From NCBI GenBank assembly GCA_005885025.1, contig VAYC01000160.1:1-10824 (forward strand): a DNA stretch of 10,824 bases, read 5' to 3'. The notes under the pieces are model-generated. The model did not search any database. It saw only the letters and a program-made list of their open reading frames with translations, and was not told the origin of the DNA. Positions within the stretch are counted from its first letter, which is position 1. Each line of letters starts with the position of its first letter. The stretch comes from Actinomycetota bacterium (GTDB lineage: Bacteria; Actinomycetota; UBA4738). Of the stretch, positions 4,459-10,824 are shown one piece after another. Both the position numbers and the translations under genes were made by a program.

Positions 4459-6837
4459 GTGAAGATCGTGCTCTCGTGGCTCCGGGAGCTCTGCCCGACG
4501 GACCTCTCCGCCGAAGAGCTCAGCGAGCTTCTCTCGTGGAAGGGGCTCCATACCGAGTCGATCACCCGGCCCTGGGAGGGCCTGTCCGGCGTGGTCGTGG
4601 CAAGGGTCCTCGAGGTCCGGGACCACCCGAACTCCGAGAAGCTCTGCCTGGCCCGGGTGAGCTACGGCTCGGGCGAGCGCGAGCTCGTGGTCGGCGTTCG
4701 GAACATGAAGCCCGGCGACCTGGTGCCGCTGGCCGGACCCGGGACGCGCGTGCCGGCTCTCCCCGAGCCGATGTCGGCGCGGGAGATCCGGGGCGTGGTC
4801 TCCGAGGGAATGATCTGCTCCCCGCGGGAGCTGGCGATCTCCCACGACCATTCCGGCATCTTGATCCTTCCGCCGGATGCTCCGCTGGGAGCCGACTTCA
4901 AGTTGACCTACGGGCTCGACGAGATCGTGCTCGACCTGGAGGTGGAAGCCAACCGGCCGGACGAGCTGTCCGTCCTGGGGGTGGCCCGGGAAGTCAGCGC
5001 GGCCACCGGCACGCCACTCGTCATGCCCGACACGACGGTGAGCGAGGACCAGGAGCCGGTCGCGGGCCATGCCACCGTGGAGGTCGAGGATCCGGAGAAG
5101 TGCCCCCGTTACCTCGCCCGTGTCATCCGCGACGTCGCGACCCGTCCAACCCCGATCCGCGTGCAGGCCCGCCTCACCGCGGCGGGCATGCGCCCCATCT
5201 CCGGCGTGGTCGACGCCACGAACTACGTGATGCTCGAGATGGGCCATCCCATGCACCCCTTCGACCTCGATCTGCTCGAGGGGAGGGGAGTGATCGTGCG
5301 GCGGGCCCGGCCAGGGGAGCGCCTGGTCACGCTGGACGGGGTGGAGAGGATCCTCACCGAGGACGACCTCGTCATCGCGGACCGGATGAAGGCAGTGGGC
5401 ATCGCCGGCGTGATGGGGTCGGCGGACGGCGAGGTTCGCGCCTCCACCACCGAGGTCCTGCTGGAGAGCGCGTACTTCGAGCCGCGAGGGATCTTCCGGA
5501 CCTACCGGAGGCTCGGCCTCCTGACCGAGGCCTCGTCGAGGTTCTCGCGGGGCGCCGATCCCGAGATCCTCGGCCCCGCAGCCGCCCGCGCGGCCCGTCT
5601 GATGGTGGAGTGGGGCGCCGGGAGGGTGCTCGCCGGGGCGATCGACGTGGGACGCGCGCCCGAGCGAAGGAGACTGTCGATCCGGCCCACCCGGGCCTCC
5701 ACGGTGATCGGGTCCGAGGTCTCGGCGTCGGACCTAGCCGAAGCCTTGGGACGGCTCGGCATCGCCGCCGAGAAGGCCGATGGCGAGGTGCGCGTTGAGG
5801 TCCCGAGCTTCCGCCCCGACCTCGAGAGCGAGACCGACCTGGTCGAGGAAGTCGTTCGGGTGCAGGGCTACGACACGCTGGGCTCGACCGTCCCCGGGGT
5901 CCGGCAGGCAGGTGGGCTCCAGCCGAGCTACGCGCTTCGCCGCCGGATCCGTGAGCTGTTCGTTCGCGCCGGGCTCCGAGAGGCCACCTCGCTCTCGTTC
6001 GCCTCTGAGGCCGACCTCGACCTGATGGGAGATGCCCGCGGCGTGCGCCTGGCCAATCCGCCTTCCGCCGACGAACCGTTCCTCCGGACGAGCCTCGTGC
6101 CGAACCTGCTGAGGGCCCTGGCCAGGAACGCCTACCGCGGGCGGCCGGGAGCGACGATGTTCGAGGTCGGGCACGTGTTCCGCCCCGGGACGGCCGGGGC
6201 AGTCGACGAGCGGGAGTCGGCCGCCGCGGCGCTGTGGGGTCCGGCCGGCCTCGGCGTGCATGCGGAACGGCGCGAGCTCGACTTCTTCGACGGCAAGGGC
6301 GCGGTGGAGGCCCTCATGGACGGGCTGGGAGTCTTGGACTGGGAACTGGGGGCGCCGCTCGGGATGCCGTTTCATCCCGGTCGGTCGGCGGCGGTGACGG
6401 TCGCCGGAACGCCGGCCGGATCGCTCGGCGAGATCCATCCTCGCGTGGTCGAGCAGCTCGACCTCACCGGCCGGGTGGCCGTCCTCGAGATCGATGTGAC
6501 CGTGCTCGCTGCTCACCTGGGACGTGGGGGCGCGTTCCGCGAGATCCCGCGGTTCCCGCCCGTCCACCGCGACCTCGCCTTCGTCGTGGACGCGGCCACT
6601 CCGGCCGGCGTCGTCCGGGCCGCCCTTGTCGACGCGGCCGGTGCTCTCCTCGACTCAGCCGTGCTGTTCGACGTGTTCGAAGGGGCACCCATCCCCGCCG
6701 GGAAGAAGAACCTGGCCTTCTCGGTGGACTTTCGGGCCCCCGACCGAACGCTCACCGACGGGGAGGCCGAGGCGGCCGTCCAGGACATCGTGCAGCGCCT
6801 CGCTCGAGACTTCGGGGCGGAGTTCCGCGCGAGCTGA
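4459..6837 (+). CDS. pheT: Phenylalanine-tRNA ligase beta subunit
   Basis: A 792-residue subunit of normal length for the long bacterial type, starting at GTG. Domains in order: an N-terminal MKIVLSWLRE strand; an EMAP-like tRNA-binding fold (about 40-150, with DHPNSEKL at 55-62); B3/B4 editing region (about 210-370, including ISGVVDATNYVMLEMGHPMH); B5 (about 405-475, with VPSFRPDLESETDLVEEVVR); a catalytic-like core (about 485-680); and a C-terminal FDX-ACB anticodon-binding domain (about 696-792, with FPPVHRDLAFVVD and GKKNLAFSVDFRAPDRTLTD). The B3/B4 region hydrolyses mischarged Tyr-tRNA-Phe. The start lies 3 nt after the pheS stop, so translational coupling is likely. Nothing appears missing. 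Confidence 0.97.
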   Translation: MKIVLSWLRELCPTDLSAEELSELLSWKGLHTESITRPWEGLSGVVVARVLEVRDHPNSEKLCLARVSYGSGERELVVGVRNMKPGDLVPLAGPGTRVPALPEPMSAREIRGVVSEGMICSPRELAISHDHSGILILPPDAPLGADFKLTYGLDEIVLDLEVEANRPDELSVLGVAREVSAATGTPLVMPDTTVSEDQEPVAGHATVEVEDPEKCPRYLARVIRDVATRPTPIRVQARLTAAGMRPISGVVDATNYVMLEMGHPMHPFDLDLLEGRGVIVRRARPGERLVTLDGVERILTEDDLVIADRMKAVGIAGVMGSADGEVRASTTEVLLESAYFEPRGIFRTYRRLGLLTEASSRFSRGADPEILGPAAARAARLMVEWGAGRVLAGAIDVGRAPERRRLSIRPTRASTVIGSEVSASDLAEALGRLGIAAEKADGEVRVEVPSFRPDLESETDLVEEVVRVQGYDTLGSTVPGVRQAGGLQPSYALRRRIRELFVRAGLREATSLSFASEADLDLMGDARGVRLANPPSADEPFLRTSLVPNLLRALARNAYRGRPGATMFEVGHVFRPGTAGAVDERESAAAALWGPAGLGVHAERRELDFFDGKGAVEALMDGLGVLDWELGAPLGMPFHPGRSAAVTVAGTPAGSLGEIHPRVVEQLDLTGRVAVLEIDVTVLAAHLGRGGAFREIPRFPPVHRDLAFVVDAATPAGVVRAALVDAAGALLDSAVLFDVFEGAPIPAGKKNLAFSVDFRAPDRTLTDGEAEAAVQDIVQRLARDFGAEFRAS

Positions 6838-6878
6838 CCACGGGGAATCTCGAACTATCCTGAATGCCGGGCCCCCGG

Positions 6879-6884
6879 TACGAT
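6879..6884 (+). promoter_or_regulatory. Putative -10 box for a near-leaderless argF transcript
   Basis: TACGAT (TAnnnT) lies 9 nt before the argF ATG at 6894 in the 56-nt gap after pheT, and no SD is present. The small palindrome CCGGGCCCCCGG (6867-6878) abuts it. No clear -35 is visible. If this is used, the transcript would begin about 3 nt before ATG. Confidence 0.35.
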
Positions 6885-6893
6885 CTGCCCGAC

Positions 6894-7814
6894 ATGGCTC
6901 GAAACTTCCTCTCGGTCGACGATCTCTCGGCCTCGGAACTTGCCGAGCTGCTCGAGCTCTCGGAGAAGGTCAAGACGTCCCCCTCCGACTACGCCCAGAG
7001 GTTGGCCGGCCTGTCGGTGGCGATGATCTTCGAGAAGCCCTCCACCCGGACCCGGGTCTCCTTCGAGGTGGCGATCGCCGAGGTGGGCGCCCACCCACTG
7101 GCGCTGTCGTCGTCCGAGCTGCAGCTCGGACGTGGGGAGACCATCGAGGACACGGGGAGGGTTCTATCTCGCTATGTCGACGCCATCGTGCTTCGGACCT
7201 TCGGCCAGGAGCGGCTGGAGGCCCTGGCCCGCACGGCGACGGTCCCGGTGGTGAACGCCCTGTCCGACTTCGAGCATCCCTGCCAGTGCCTGGCCGATCT
7301 CCTGACGATCAACGAGAAGAAGGGGCGGCTTGCCCGCCTCACGGTGGCGTACGTGGGCGACGGCAACAACGTGGCCCACTCGTTGCTCCTGGGCGGGGCC
7401 AAGGCCGGCATGCACCTGCGAGTGGCGACCCCTTTCGGGTACGAGCCCATCCCGCAGGTCATCCGGCGAGCGGAGGAGATCGGGAAGGACACCGGAGGGA
7501 GCGCCATGATCACGCATGACCCCGAGCAGGCCGTGACCGGGGCCGATGTCCTGTACACGGACGTGTGGGCCTCGATGGGGCAGGAGGAAGAGGCCACCGA
7601 GCGGACGCTCGTGTTCCAACCCTACCGGTTGGACGAGTTCGCCGTGGAACGGGCCGCCAAGGACGCCATCGTCATGCACTGCCTGCCGGCGCATCGGGGA
7701 CAGGAGATCACGGACGGGGTCATCGACGGGCCGCAGTCCGTGGTGTGGGACCAGGCCGAGAACCGCTTGCACACGCAGAAGGCGCTACTCCTGTGGCTGC
7801 TCCGCGAAGTCTGA
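6894..7814 (+). CDS. argF: Ornithine carbamoyltransferase
   Basis: A 306-residue enzyme that transfers the carbamoyl group from carbamoyl phosphate to ornithine, giving citrulline in arginine biosynthesis; cytoplasmic, usually trimeric. The carbamoyl-phosphate loop is STRTR (50-54). HPCQ is at 128-131, the ornithine-side DVWASMGQ at 223-230, and HCLPAHRG at 262-269. SMG and HCLP together favour ornithine over aspartate as substrate. An in-frame ATG at 6864 would add ten residues. ATG 6894 is preferred because MARNFLSVDDL matches the family N-terminus and a -10-like box sits just before it. No other arginine genes are in the window, so this copy appears separated from an arg operon unless one lies elsewhere in the genome. 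Confidence 0.96.
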   Translation: MARNFLSVDDLSASELAELLELSEKVKTSPSDYAQRLAGLSVAMIFEKPSTRTRVSFEVAIAEVGAHPLALSSSELQLGRGETIEDTGRVLSRYVDAIVLRTFGQERLEALARTATVPVVNALSDFEHPCQCLADLLTINEKKGRLARLTVAYVGDGNNVAHSLLLGGAKAGMHLRVATPFGYEPIPQVIRRAEEIGKDTGGSAMITHDPEQAVTGADVLYTDVWASMGQEEEATERTLVFQPYRLDEFAVERAAKDAIVMHCLPAHRGQEITDGVIDGPQSVVWDQAENRLHTQKALLLWLLREV

Positions 7815-7816
7815 GC

Positions 7817-7837
7817 CCCTCCGGCCACGTCGGGGGG
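7817..7837 (+). terminator. Terminator-like hairpin between argF and polX
   Basis: CCCTCCG (7817-7823) pairs with CGGGGGG (7831-7837) with one U-G wobble around a 7-nt loop. It begins 3 nt after the argF stop. Only TCTGTCT follows, so any terminator is weak or Rho-assisted. Its position immediately ahead of the polX -10-like box supports a transcription-unit boundary here. Confidence 0.4.
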
Positions 7838-7843
7838 TCTGTC

Positions 7844-7849
7844 TAGAAT
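7844..7849 (+). promoter_or_regulatory. Putative -10 box for leaderless polX transcription
   Basis: TAGAAT matches the -10 consensus at five of six positions and ends 6 nt before the polX ATG. This spacing puts the transcript start at or next to the A of ATG. No SD lies at a usable distance. TAnnnT 6-7 nt ahead of a start codon is the typical signature of leaderless genes in actinobacteria and Deinococcus. No -35 is obvious. Confidence 0.5.
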
Positions 7850-7855
7850 CACCGC

Positions 7856-9577
7856 ATGGCGCGGGCGAACGACGATGTCGAAGCCCTCCTTCAGGAATAC
7901 GCGGACCTCCTTTCGATCTCCGGCGGGGACGCCTTCCGAGTGAGGACCTATGAGAAGGCCGCCCGGTCGGTCGGCGGCCACCATGCGGACATCGCCACGC
8001 TCGACCGGAAAGGCCTGCAGGGCATCCCGAACGTCGGCAAGTCGATCGCGGAGAAGATCCAGGAGTACTTCGACAAAGGGTCGATCAGCGCGCTCGAGGA
8101 GCTGCGAGCCCAGGTCCCGGCGGGCGTCCGCCAGCTCACCTCCATCCCGAACCTCGGGCCGAAGAAGGCGTGGATGCTGTACCACGACCTCCACATCGCC
8201 TCGGTCCAGGAACTGGCCGACGCCATCCACGACGGCCGGCTGAAAGGCCTGAAGGGCTTCGGGGAGAAAACGGAGGAGAACATCCTGCGCGGCATCGATC
8301 TGATGCAGCAGTCCGGGGCCCGCGTTCTGCTGAGTGTGGCCACGGACCTGGCCGAGGAGATCGTGGCCGAGCTCACAGCCGTCCGCGGCTGCCGTCAGTG
8401 CGCGTACGCCGGTTCGCTGCGCCGAATGGCGGAGACCATCGGGGACATCGACATCCTGGCGGCCTCGGCGGAGCCCGAGCCGATCATGGACGCCTTCACC
8501 GGCCTGTCATACGTGGAGAGAGTGATGGCGCGAGGTGAGACCAAGACGTCCATCCGGACGACCAAAGGGCTCCAGGTCGATCTGCGCGTCGTCCCGCCCG
8601 ACTGCTGGGGGGCGGCACTCCAGTACTTCACGGGGTCCAAGGCCCACAACATCCGGACCCGGGAGATCGCCGTTCGCCAAGGACTGAAGCTGTCGGAGTA
8701 CGGGTTGTTCGAAGCGAAGTCCGGCAAGCTCATCGTCGCCCAGACGGAAGAGGAGGTCTACGAGCGCCTCGGGCTGCCCTGGATCCCTCCGACGCTCCGG
8801 GAGGACCGCGGAGAGATCGACGCCGCCCTGCACGGCGAGCTGCCCACGCTCGTAGAGCTGAAGGACCTACGGGGCGACCTTCACACGCATACGACCCTCA
8901 CCGACGGGCTGTCCACACTCGAGCAGATGGTCGCCGCGGCTCGAGAACGAAAGTACGCCTACTACGCGGTCACCGACCACGCGCCCAACCTCTACATGCA
9001 GCGCATGACCGACGAAAAGATGTTGAGACAGCGTGAGCAGCTGAGAGCCCTGGCAAAGGAAGGGGAGATGGTCCTGCTCCACGGCACCGAGCTGAACATC
9101 GACGCCGAAGGGGGCGTGGACTGGGGCCCGGAGTTCCTGGAAGGTTTCGACCTCTGTGTGGCCTCCGTGCACACGGAGTTCAATCAGTCGAAGGACGAGA
9201 TGACGCGGCGGATCATCCGGGCCATGGAGAACCCGCACGTGAACGTCATCGGGCATCCAACCGGTCGAAAGATCGGCCAGCGCCCTCCGATCGAGTTCGA
9301 CATGGACGAGGTGTTCACGGCCGCGGCCCGGACGGGGACGGCCCTCGAGGTGAACTCCTACCCTGACCGCCTCGACCTCCGGGACGAGCACATCATGTGG
9401 GCGAGGCGGCACGGGGTGAAGTTCGCCGTGGACACCGATTCCCATTCCACCGTGCACCTGCCGTTCATCCGCTACGGCGTCGGCACCGCCCAACGAGGGT
9501 GGCTGACGAAGAACGATGTGATCAACGCGTGGCCGCTGACCAAGCTGCGGACGTTCCTGAAGAAAGGACGGTCTTGA
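7856..9577 (+). CDS. polX: DNA polymerase/3'-5' exonuclease PolX (family X polymerase with PHP domain)
   Basis: A 573-residue protein of standard PolX length. The N-terminal helical domain has two helix-hairpin-helix elements (GIPNVGKSIAEKI at 56-68; SIPNLGPKKAWML at 96-108). The nucleotidyltransferase palm carries GS (186-187), the metal-binding aspartates D197 and D199 in GDIDI, and the third at D242. The C-terminal PHP domain has DLHTHT (341-346), TDH (373-375), E412, H439, H467 and DTDSH (526-530), so its metal sites look complete. Family members fill short gaps in base-excision repair and use PHP for 3'-5' exonuclease or AP-endonuclease activity. The start at ATG 7856 is supported by the -10-like box. 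It overlaps the next gene and is clustered with a DNA glycosylase, which suits repair. Confidence 0.96.
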   Translation: MARANDDVEALLQEYADLLSISGGDAFRVRTYEKAARSVGGHHADIATLDRKGLQGIPNVGKSIAEKIQEYFDKGSISALEELRAQVPAGVRQLTSIPNLGPKKAWMLYHDLHIASVQELADAIHDGRLKGLKGFGEKTEENILRGIDLMQQSGARVLLSVATDLAEEIVAELTAVRGCRQCAYAGSLRRMAETIGDIDILAASAEPEPIMDAFTGLSYVERVMARGETKTSIRTTKGLQVDLRVVPPDCWGAALQYFTGSKAHNIRTREIAVRQGLKLSEYGLFEAKSGKLIVAQTEEEVYERLGLPWIPPTLREDRGEIDAALHGELPTLVELKDLRGDLHTHTTLTDGLSTLEQMVAAARERKYAYYAVTDHAPNLYMQRMTDEKMLRQREQLRALAKEGEMVLLHGTELNIDAEGGVDWGPEFLEGFDLCVASVHTEFNQSKDEMTRRIIRAMENPHVNVIGHPTGRKIGQRPPIEFDMDEVFTAAARTGTALEVNSYPDRLDLRDEHIMWARRHGVKFAVDTDSHSTVHLPFIRYGVGTAQRGWLTKNDVINAWPLTKLRTFLKKGRS

Positions 9578-9966
9578 CCGTGGAACGCGTCGACGGGATC
9601 GGAGGCGTCTTCTTCCGCGCGAAGGATCCGAAGGCGCTCCTCGACTGGTACCGGACGCACCTGGGAATCGAGCGGGCCGCGGACTTCCAGGGACACGTCT
9701 TCCCATGGGGGGCCGGCACTGCCGCCACGCACGGCACCACGACGTGGGCGATCTTCCCGGCCGACACCGCGTACTTCGGAGAGCCGGGCTCGTCGCTCAT
9801 GGTCAACTACCGCGTCGTGGACCTCGATCGGATGCTGGAGCAGCTCCGCGCGGCCGGGGTCGAGGTGATCGACCACGTGGAGGAGAGCGAGTACGGGAGG
9901 TTCGGCTGGGCCGTGGATCCCGAGGGCAACCGCCTCGAGCTGTGGCAACCGGCGCCCGGCAAGTAG
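9574..9966 (+). CDS. VOC-family (glyoxalase/bleomycin-resistance-like) protein
   Basis: A 130-residue single-module vicinal-oxygen-chelate fold. The first strand GIGGVFFRAKDPKALLDWYR and the later VVDLDRMLEQLRAAGVEV show the two beta-alpha-beta halves. It ends YGRFGWAVDPEGNRLELWQP, whose Glu in NRLELWQP is the usual metal ligand. Substrate cannot be predicted: the family includes lyases, dioxygenases, epimerases and drug-binding proteins. TTG 9574 overlaps the polX stop in a TTGA arrangement and lies 5 nt after AAAGGA (9563-9568), so it is preferred. GTG 9580 is the alternative, shorter by two residues. Its placement between two DNA-repair genes is noteworthy but does not establish a repair role. 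Confidence 0.88.
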   Translation: MTVERVDGIGGVFFRAKDPKALLDWYRTHLGIERAADFQGHVFPWGAGTAATHGTTTWAIFPADTAYFGEPGSSLMVNYRVVDLDRMLEQLRAAGVEVIDHVEESEYGRFGWAVDPEGNRLELWQPAPGK

Positions 9967-10586
9967 GGGTTCGCCCCCTTCCTCGGTCGTTCTATGCCCG
10001 GCCTTCTCTCGTGGTGGCGCGAGACCTGATCGGGCGGCTCCTGGTTCGACGCATCCCGGCGGTCACGTTGATGGGACGCATCGTGGAGTGCGAGGCGTAC
10101 CAGGAGGACGACCCGGCCAGCCATTCCTTTCGGGGCATGACGAACAGGACGGAGGTCATGTTCGGCCCCGCCGGGCGCCTGTACGTGTATTTCACGTACG
10201 GCATGCACTTCTGCATGAACCTCGTCACGGGCCGAGATGGCGAGGGAAGCGCCGTGCTGCTCCGAGCGGTCGAGCCGCTGGAGGGCCTGGAATGGATGCG
10301 CCAGCGGCGAGGGGTGGCCGACCCCCGCCTGCTGTGCTCGGGCCCGGCTCGGCTGACCGAGGCCTACGGGATCGGTCGGGCCGAGAACGGGATGGACCTG
10401 CTGGCGGCTCGGGATCTCTTCGTGGCGAGAGGTCGCCCCGTCTCCGATGAAAGCGTGGGAGTGGGGCCGCGAGTCGGGATCACCGCGGCCGCCGAGCGCC
10501 CCTGGCGCTTCTATGAGCTCGGCAACCGGTTCGTTTCGCGAAGGGCCCGCCCTGGGCCGGCGACCTCAGGGCGAGGGGGATGGTGA
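9942..10586 (+). CDS. DNA-3-methyladenine glycosylase (AAG/MPG family)
   Basis: About 214 residues, cytoplasmic. It excises alkylated purines to leave abasic sites for base-excision repair. LPRSFYARPSLVVARDLIG (13-31) is the typical opening. ECEAY (49-53) supplies the catalytic Glu51 and Tyr53, corresponding to Glu125 and Tyr127 of human AAG. Downstream are FGPAGRLYVYFTYGMHFCMN (74-93), CSGPARLTEA and the closing GPRVGI and RPWRFYELGN. No ATG, GTG or TTG lies between the preceding stop and LPRSFY. GTG 9942, overlapping the VOC gene by 25 nt without a clear SD, is the nearest usable start, so the exact start is uncertain. The last about 15 residues run into the Pro-rich coding region of the opposite strand and exceed the usual end of the family. 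Confidence 0.93.
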   Translation: MATGARQVGVRPLPRSFYARPSLVVARDLIGRLLVRRIPAVTLMGRIVECEAYQEDDPASHSFRGMTNRTEVMFGPAGRLYVYFTYGMHFCMNLVTGRDGEGSAVLLRAVEPLEGLEWMRQRRGVADPRLLCSGPARLTEAYGIGRAENGMDLLAARDLFVARGRPVSDESVGVGPRVGITAAAERPWRFYELGNRFVSRRARPGPATSGRGGW

Positions 10587-10823
10587 GGGAGAGGGAGAGG
10601 GCGTGGGAGTTGGGGTCGGCGTCGGCGTCGGTGAAGGCTTGGGAGACGGAGGCGGCGTGGGGGCCGCGAACGACACGGTGATCCTCACCAACCCTCCCTG
10701 CAGCGTCCGCCGGCCCGGCGCGGGATCCTGCGACAGCACCACACCGGGCGGGCCACCCGAGGGCCGGGTGTCGACGAGGACGCCGAAGCCGTAGCTCTGA
10801 AGCAGATTGACGGCGCTGTCCTG
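10566..10823 (-). CDS. PASTA-domain protein, C-terminal fragment with Pro/Ser/Thr tail
   Basis: The minus strand is open from the window edge to a TGA (10568-10566), giving the last 85 residues of a gene that starts outside. The first 51 are most of a PASTA repeat: DSAVNLLQSYGFGVLV, then GVVLSQDPAPG (27-37), then GLVRITVSF. The rest is a low-complexity tail of alternating Pro with Thr or Ser. PASTA domains bind peptidoglycan or muropeptides. They occur at the C-terminus of penicillin-binding proteins and as the extracellular part of PknB-type Ser/Thr kinases. A terminal repeat with a Pro/Thr tail suits an actinobacterial bifunctional penicillin-binding protein, but a kinase cannot be excluded. 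It converges on and overlaps the glycosylase gene by 21 bp. Confidence 0.85.
   Translation of the reverse strand, partial: QDSAVNLLQSYGFGVLVDTRPSGGPPGVVLSQDPAPGRRTLQGGLVRITVSFAAPTPPPSPKPSPTPTPTPTPTPSPSPSPSPSP
10575..10660. repeat. G-rich low-complexity tract with short tandem repeats
   Basis: On the plus strand six runs of three or more G (10575-10579, 10587-10589, 10593-10595, 10599-10601, 10605-10607, 10612-10615) are separated by 3-7 nt, which satisfies the usual G-quadruplex pattern. GGGAGA-type and GGCGTC-type units repeat, and a further G-rich stretch follows. On the minus strand this is the coding region for the Pro/Ser/Thr tail, so codon repetition explains much of it. Confidence 0.7.
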
Positions 10824-10824
10824 A

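Noticed and set aside
3556..5256. Large minus-strand open frame opposite pheS and pheT
   Set aside because: It is a mirror of GC-rich codon bias, with no recognisable domain, and it sits wholly antisense to two certain genes. The same applies to the other long antisense frames.
6864..6893. Ten-residue N-terminal extension of ArgF from ATG 6864
   Set aside because: No SD, residues not typical of the family, and a -10-like box lies within it. MARNFLS at 6894 matches known ArgF starts.
10447..10794. Plus-strand frame with a Gly/Glu/Val repeat at the window end
   Set aside because: It is the reverse of the Pro/Ser/Thr tail and PASTA domain encoded on the minus strand, which shows real family conservation.

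Overview
The window is GC-rich (about two-thirds G+C by eye) and almost fully coding. Gene order (infC-rpmI-rplT-RNA methyltransferase-pheS-pheT), the actinobacterial look of IF3, ArgF and PheST, frequent GTG/TTG starts and apparent SD-less leaderless genes all suggest a deep-branching, probably uncultured, member of the Actinomycetota. That placement is inference from gene content; no marker here fixes the class.

Layout. Positions 2-169 hold the 3' end of a type II phosphomannose isomerase/cupin gene. A 66-residue cold-shock protein follows with a strong SD and a TTG start, closed by a hairpin terminator at 495-525. A promoter-like element and a structured leader then precede the translation operon: infC (IF3), rpmI (L35), rplT (L20), a SpoU-family RNA 2'-O-methyltransferase, pheS and pheT. 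argF follows after a short gap. A terminator-like hairpin then leads to a DNA-repair cluster: polX (family X polymerase with PHP nuclease), a small VOC protein and a 3-methyladenine DNA glycosylase, with overlapping ends. The last roughly 260 bases hold, on the minus strand, the C-terminal PASTA domain and Pro/Ser/Thr tail of a cell-wall protein. It converges on and overlaps the glycosylase gene.

The most unusual item is the methyltransferase gene at 1916-3397. One uninterrupted 493-codon frame carries a complete SpoU/TrmH methyltransferase with all SPOUT motifs, followed by a histidine-kinase-like module. That module has a canonical H-box (His280) and dimerisation helices, but its ATP-binding half lacks the N-box Asn and the DxGxG motif. 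It looks like an RNA-modifying enzyme fused to a pseudokinase or phosphotransfer module, placed inside a ribosomal-protein/tRNA-synthetase operon.

Second, infC appears to start at a non-canonical GUC codon. The conserved N-terminal residues and a perfect 9-nt SD both lie upstream of the first canonical start (GTG 652). This fits the known habit of infC using rare start codons for IF3 autoregulation. Other points are three SD-less genes (pheS, argF, polX) with -10-like hexamers 6-11 nt before ATG, an RNA complementarity between the infC SD and the methyltransferase start region, and a predicted G-quadruplex at the convergent gene end.
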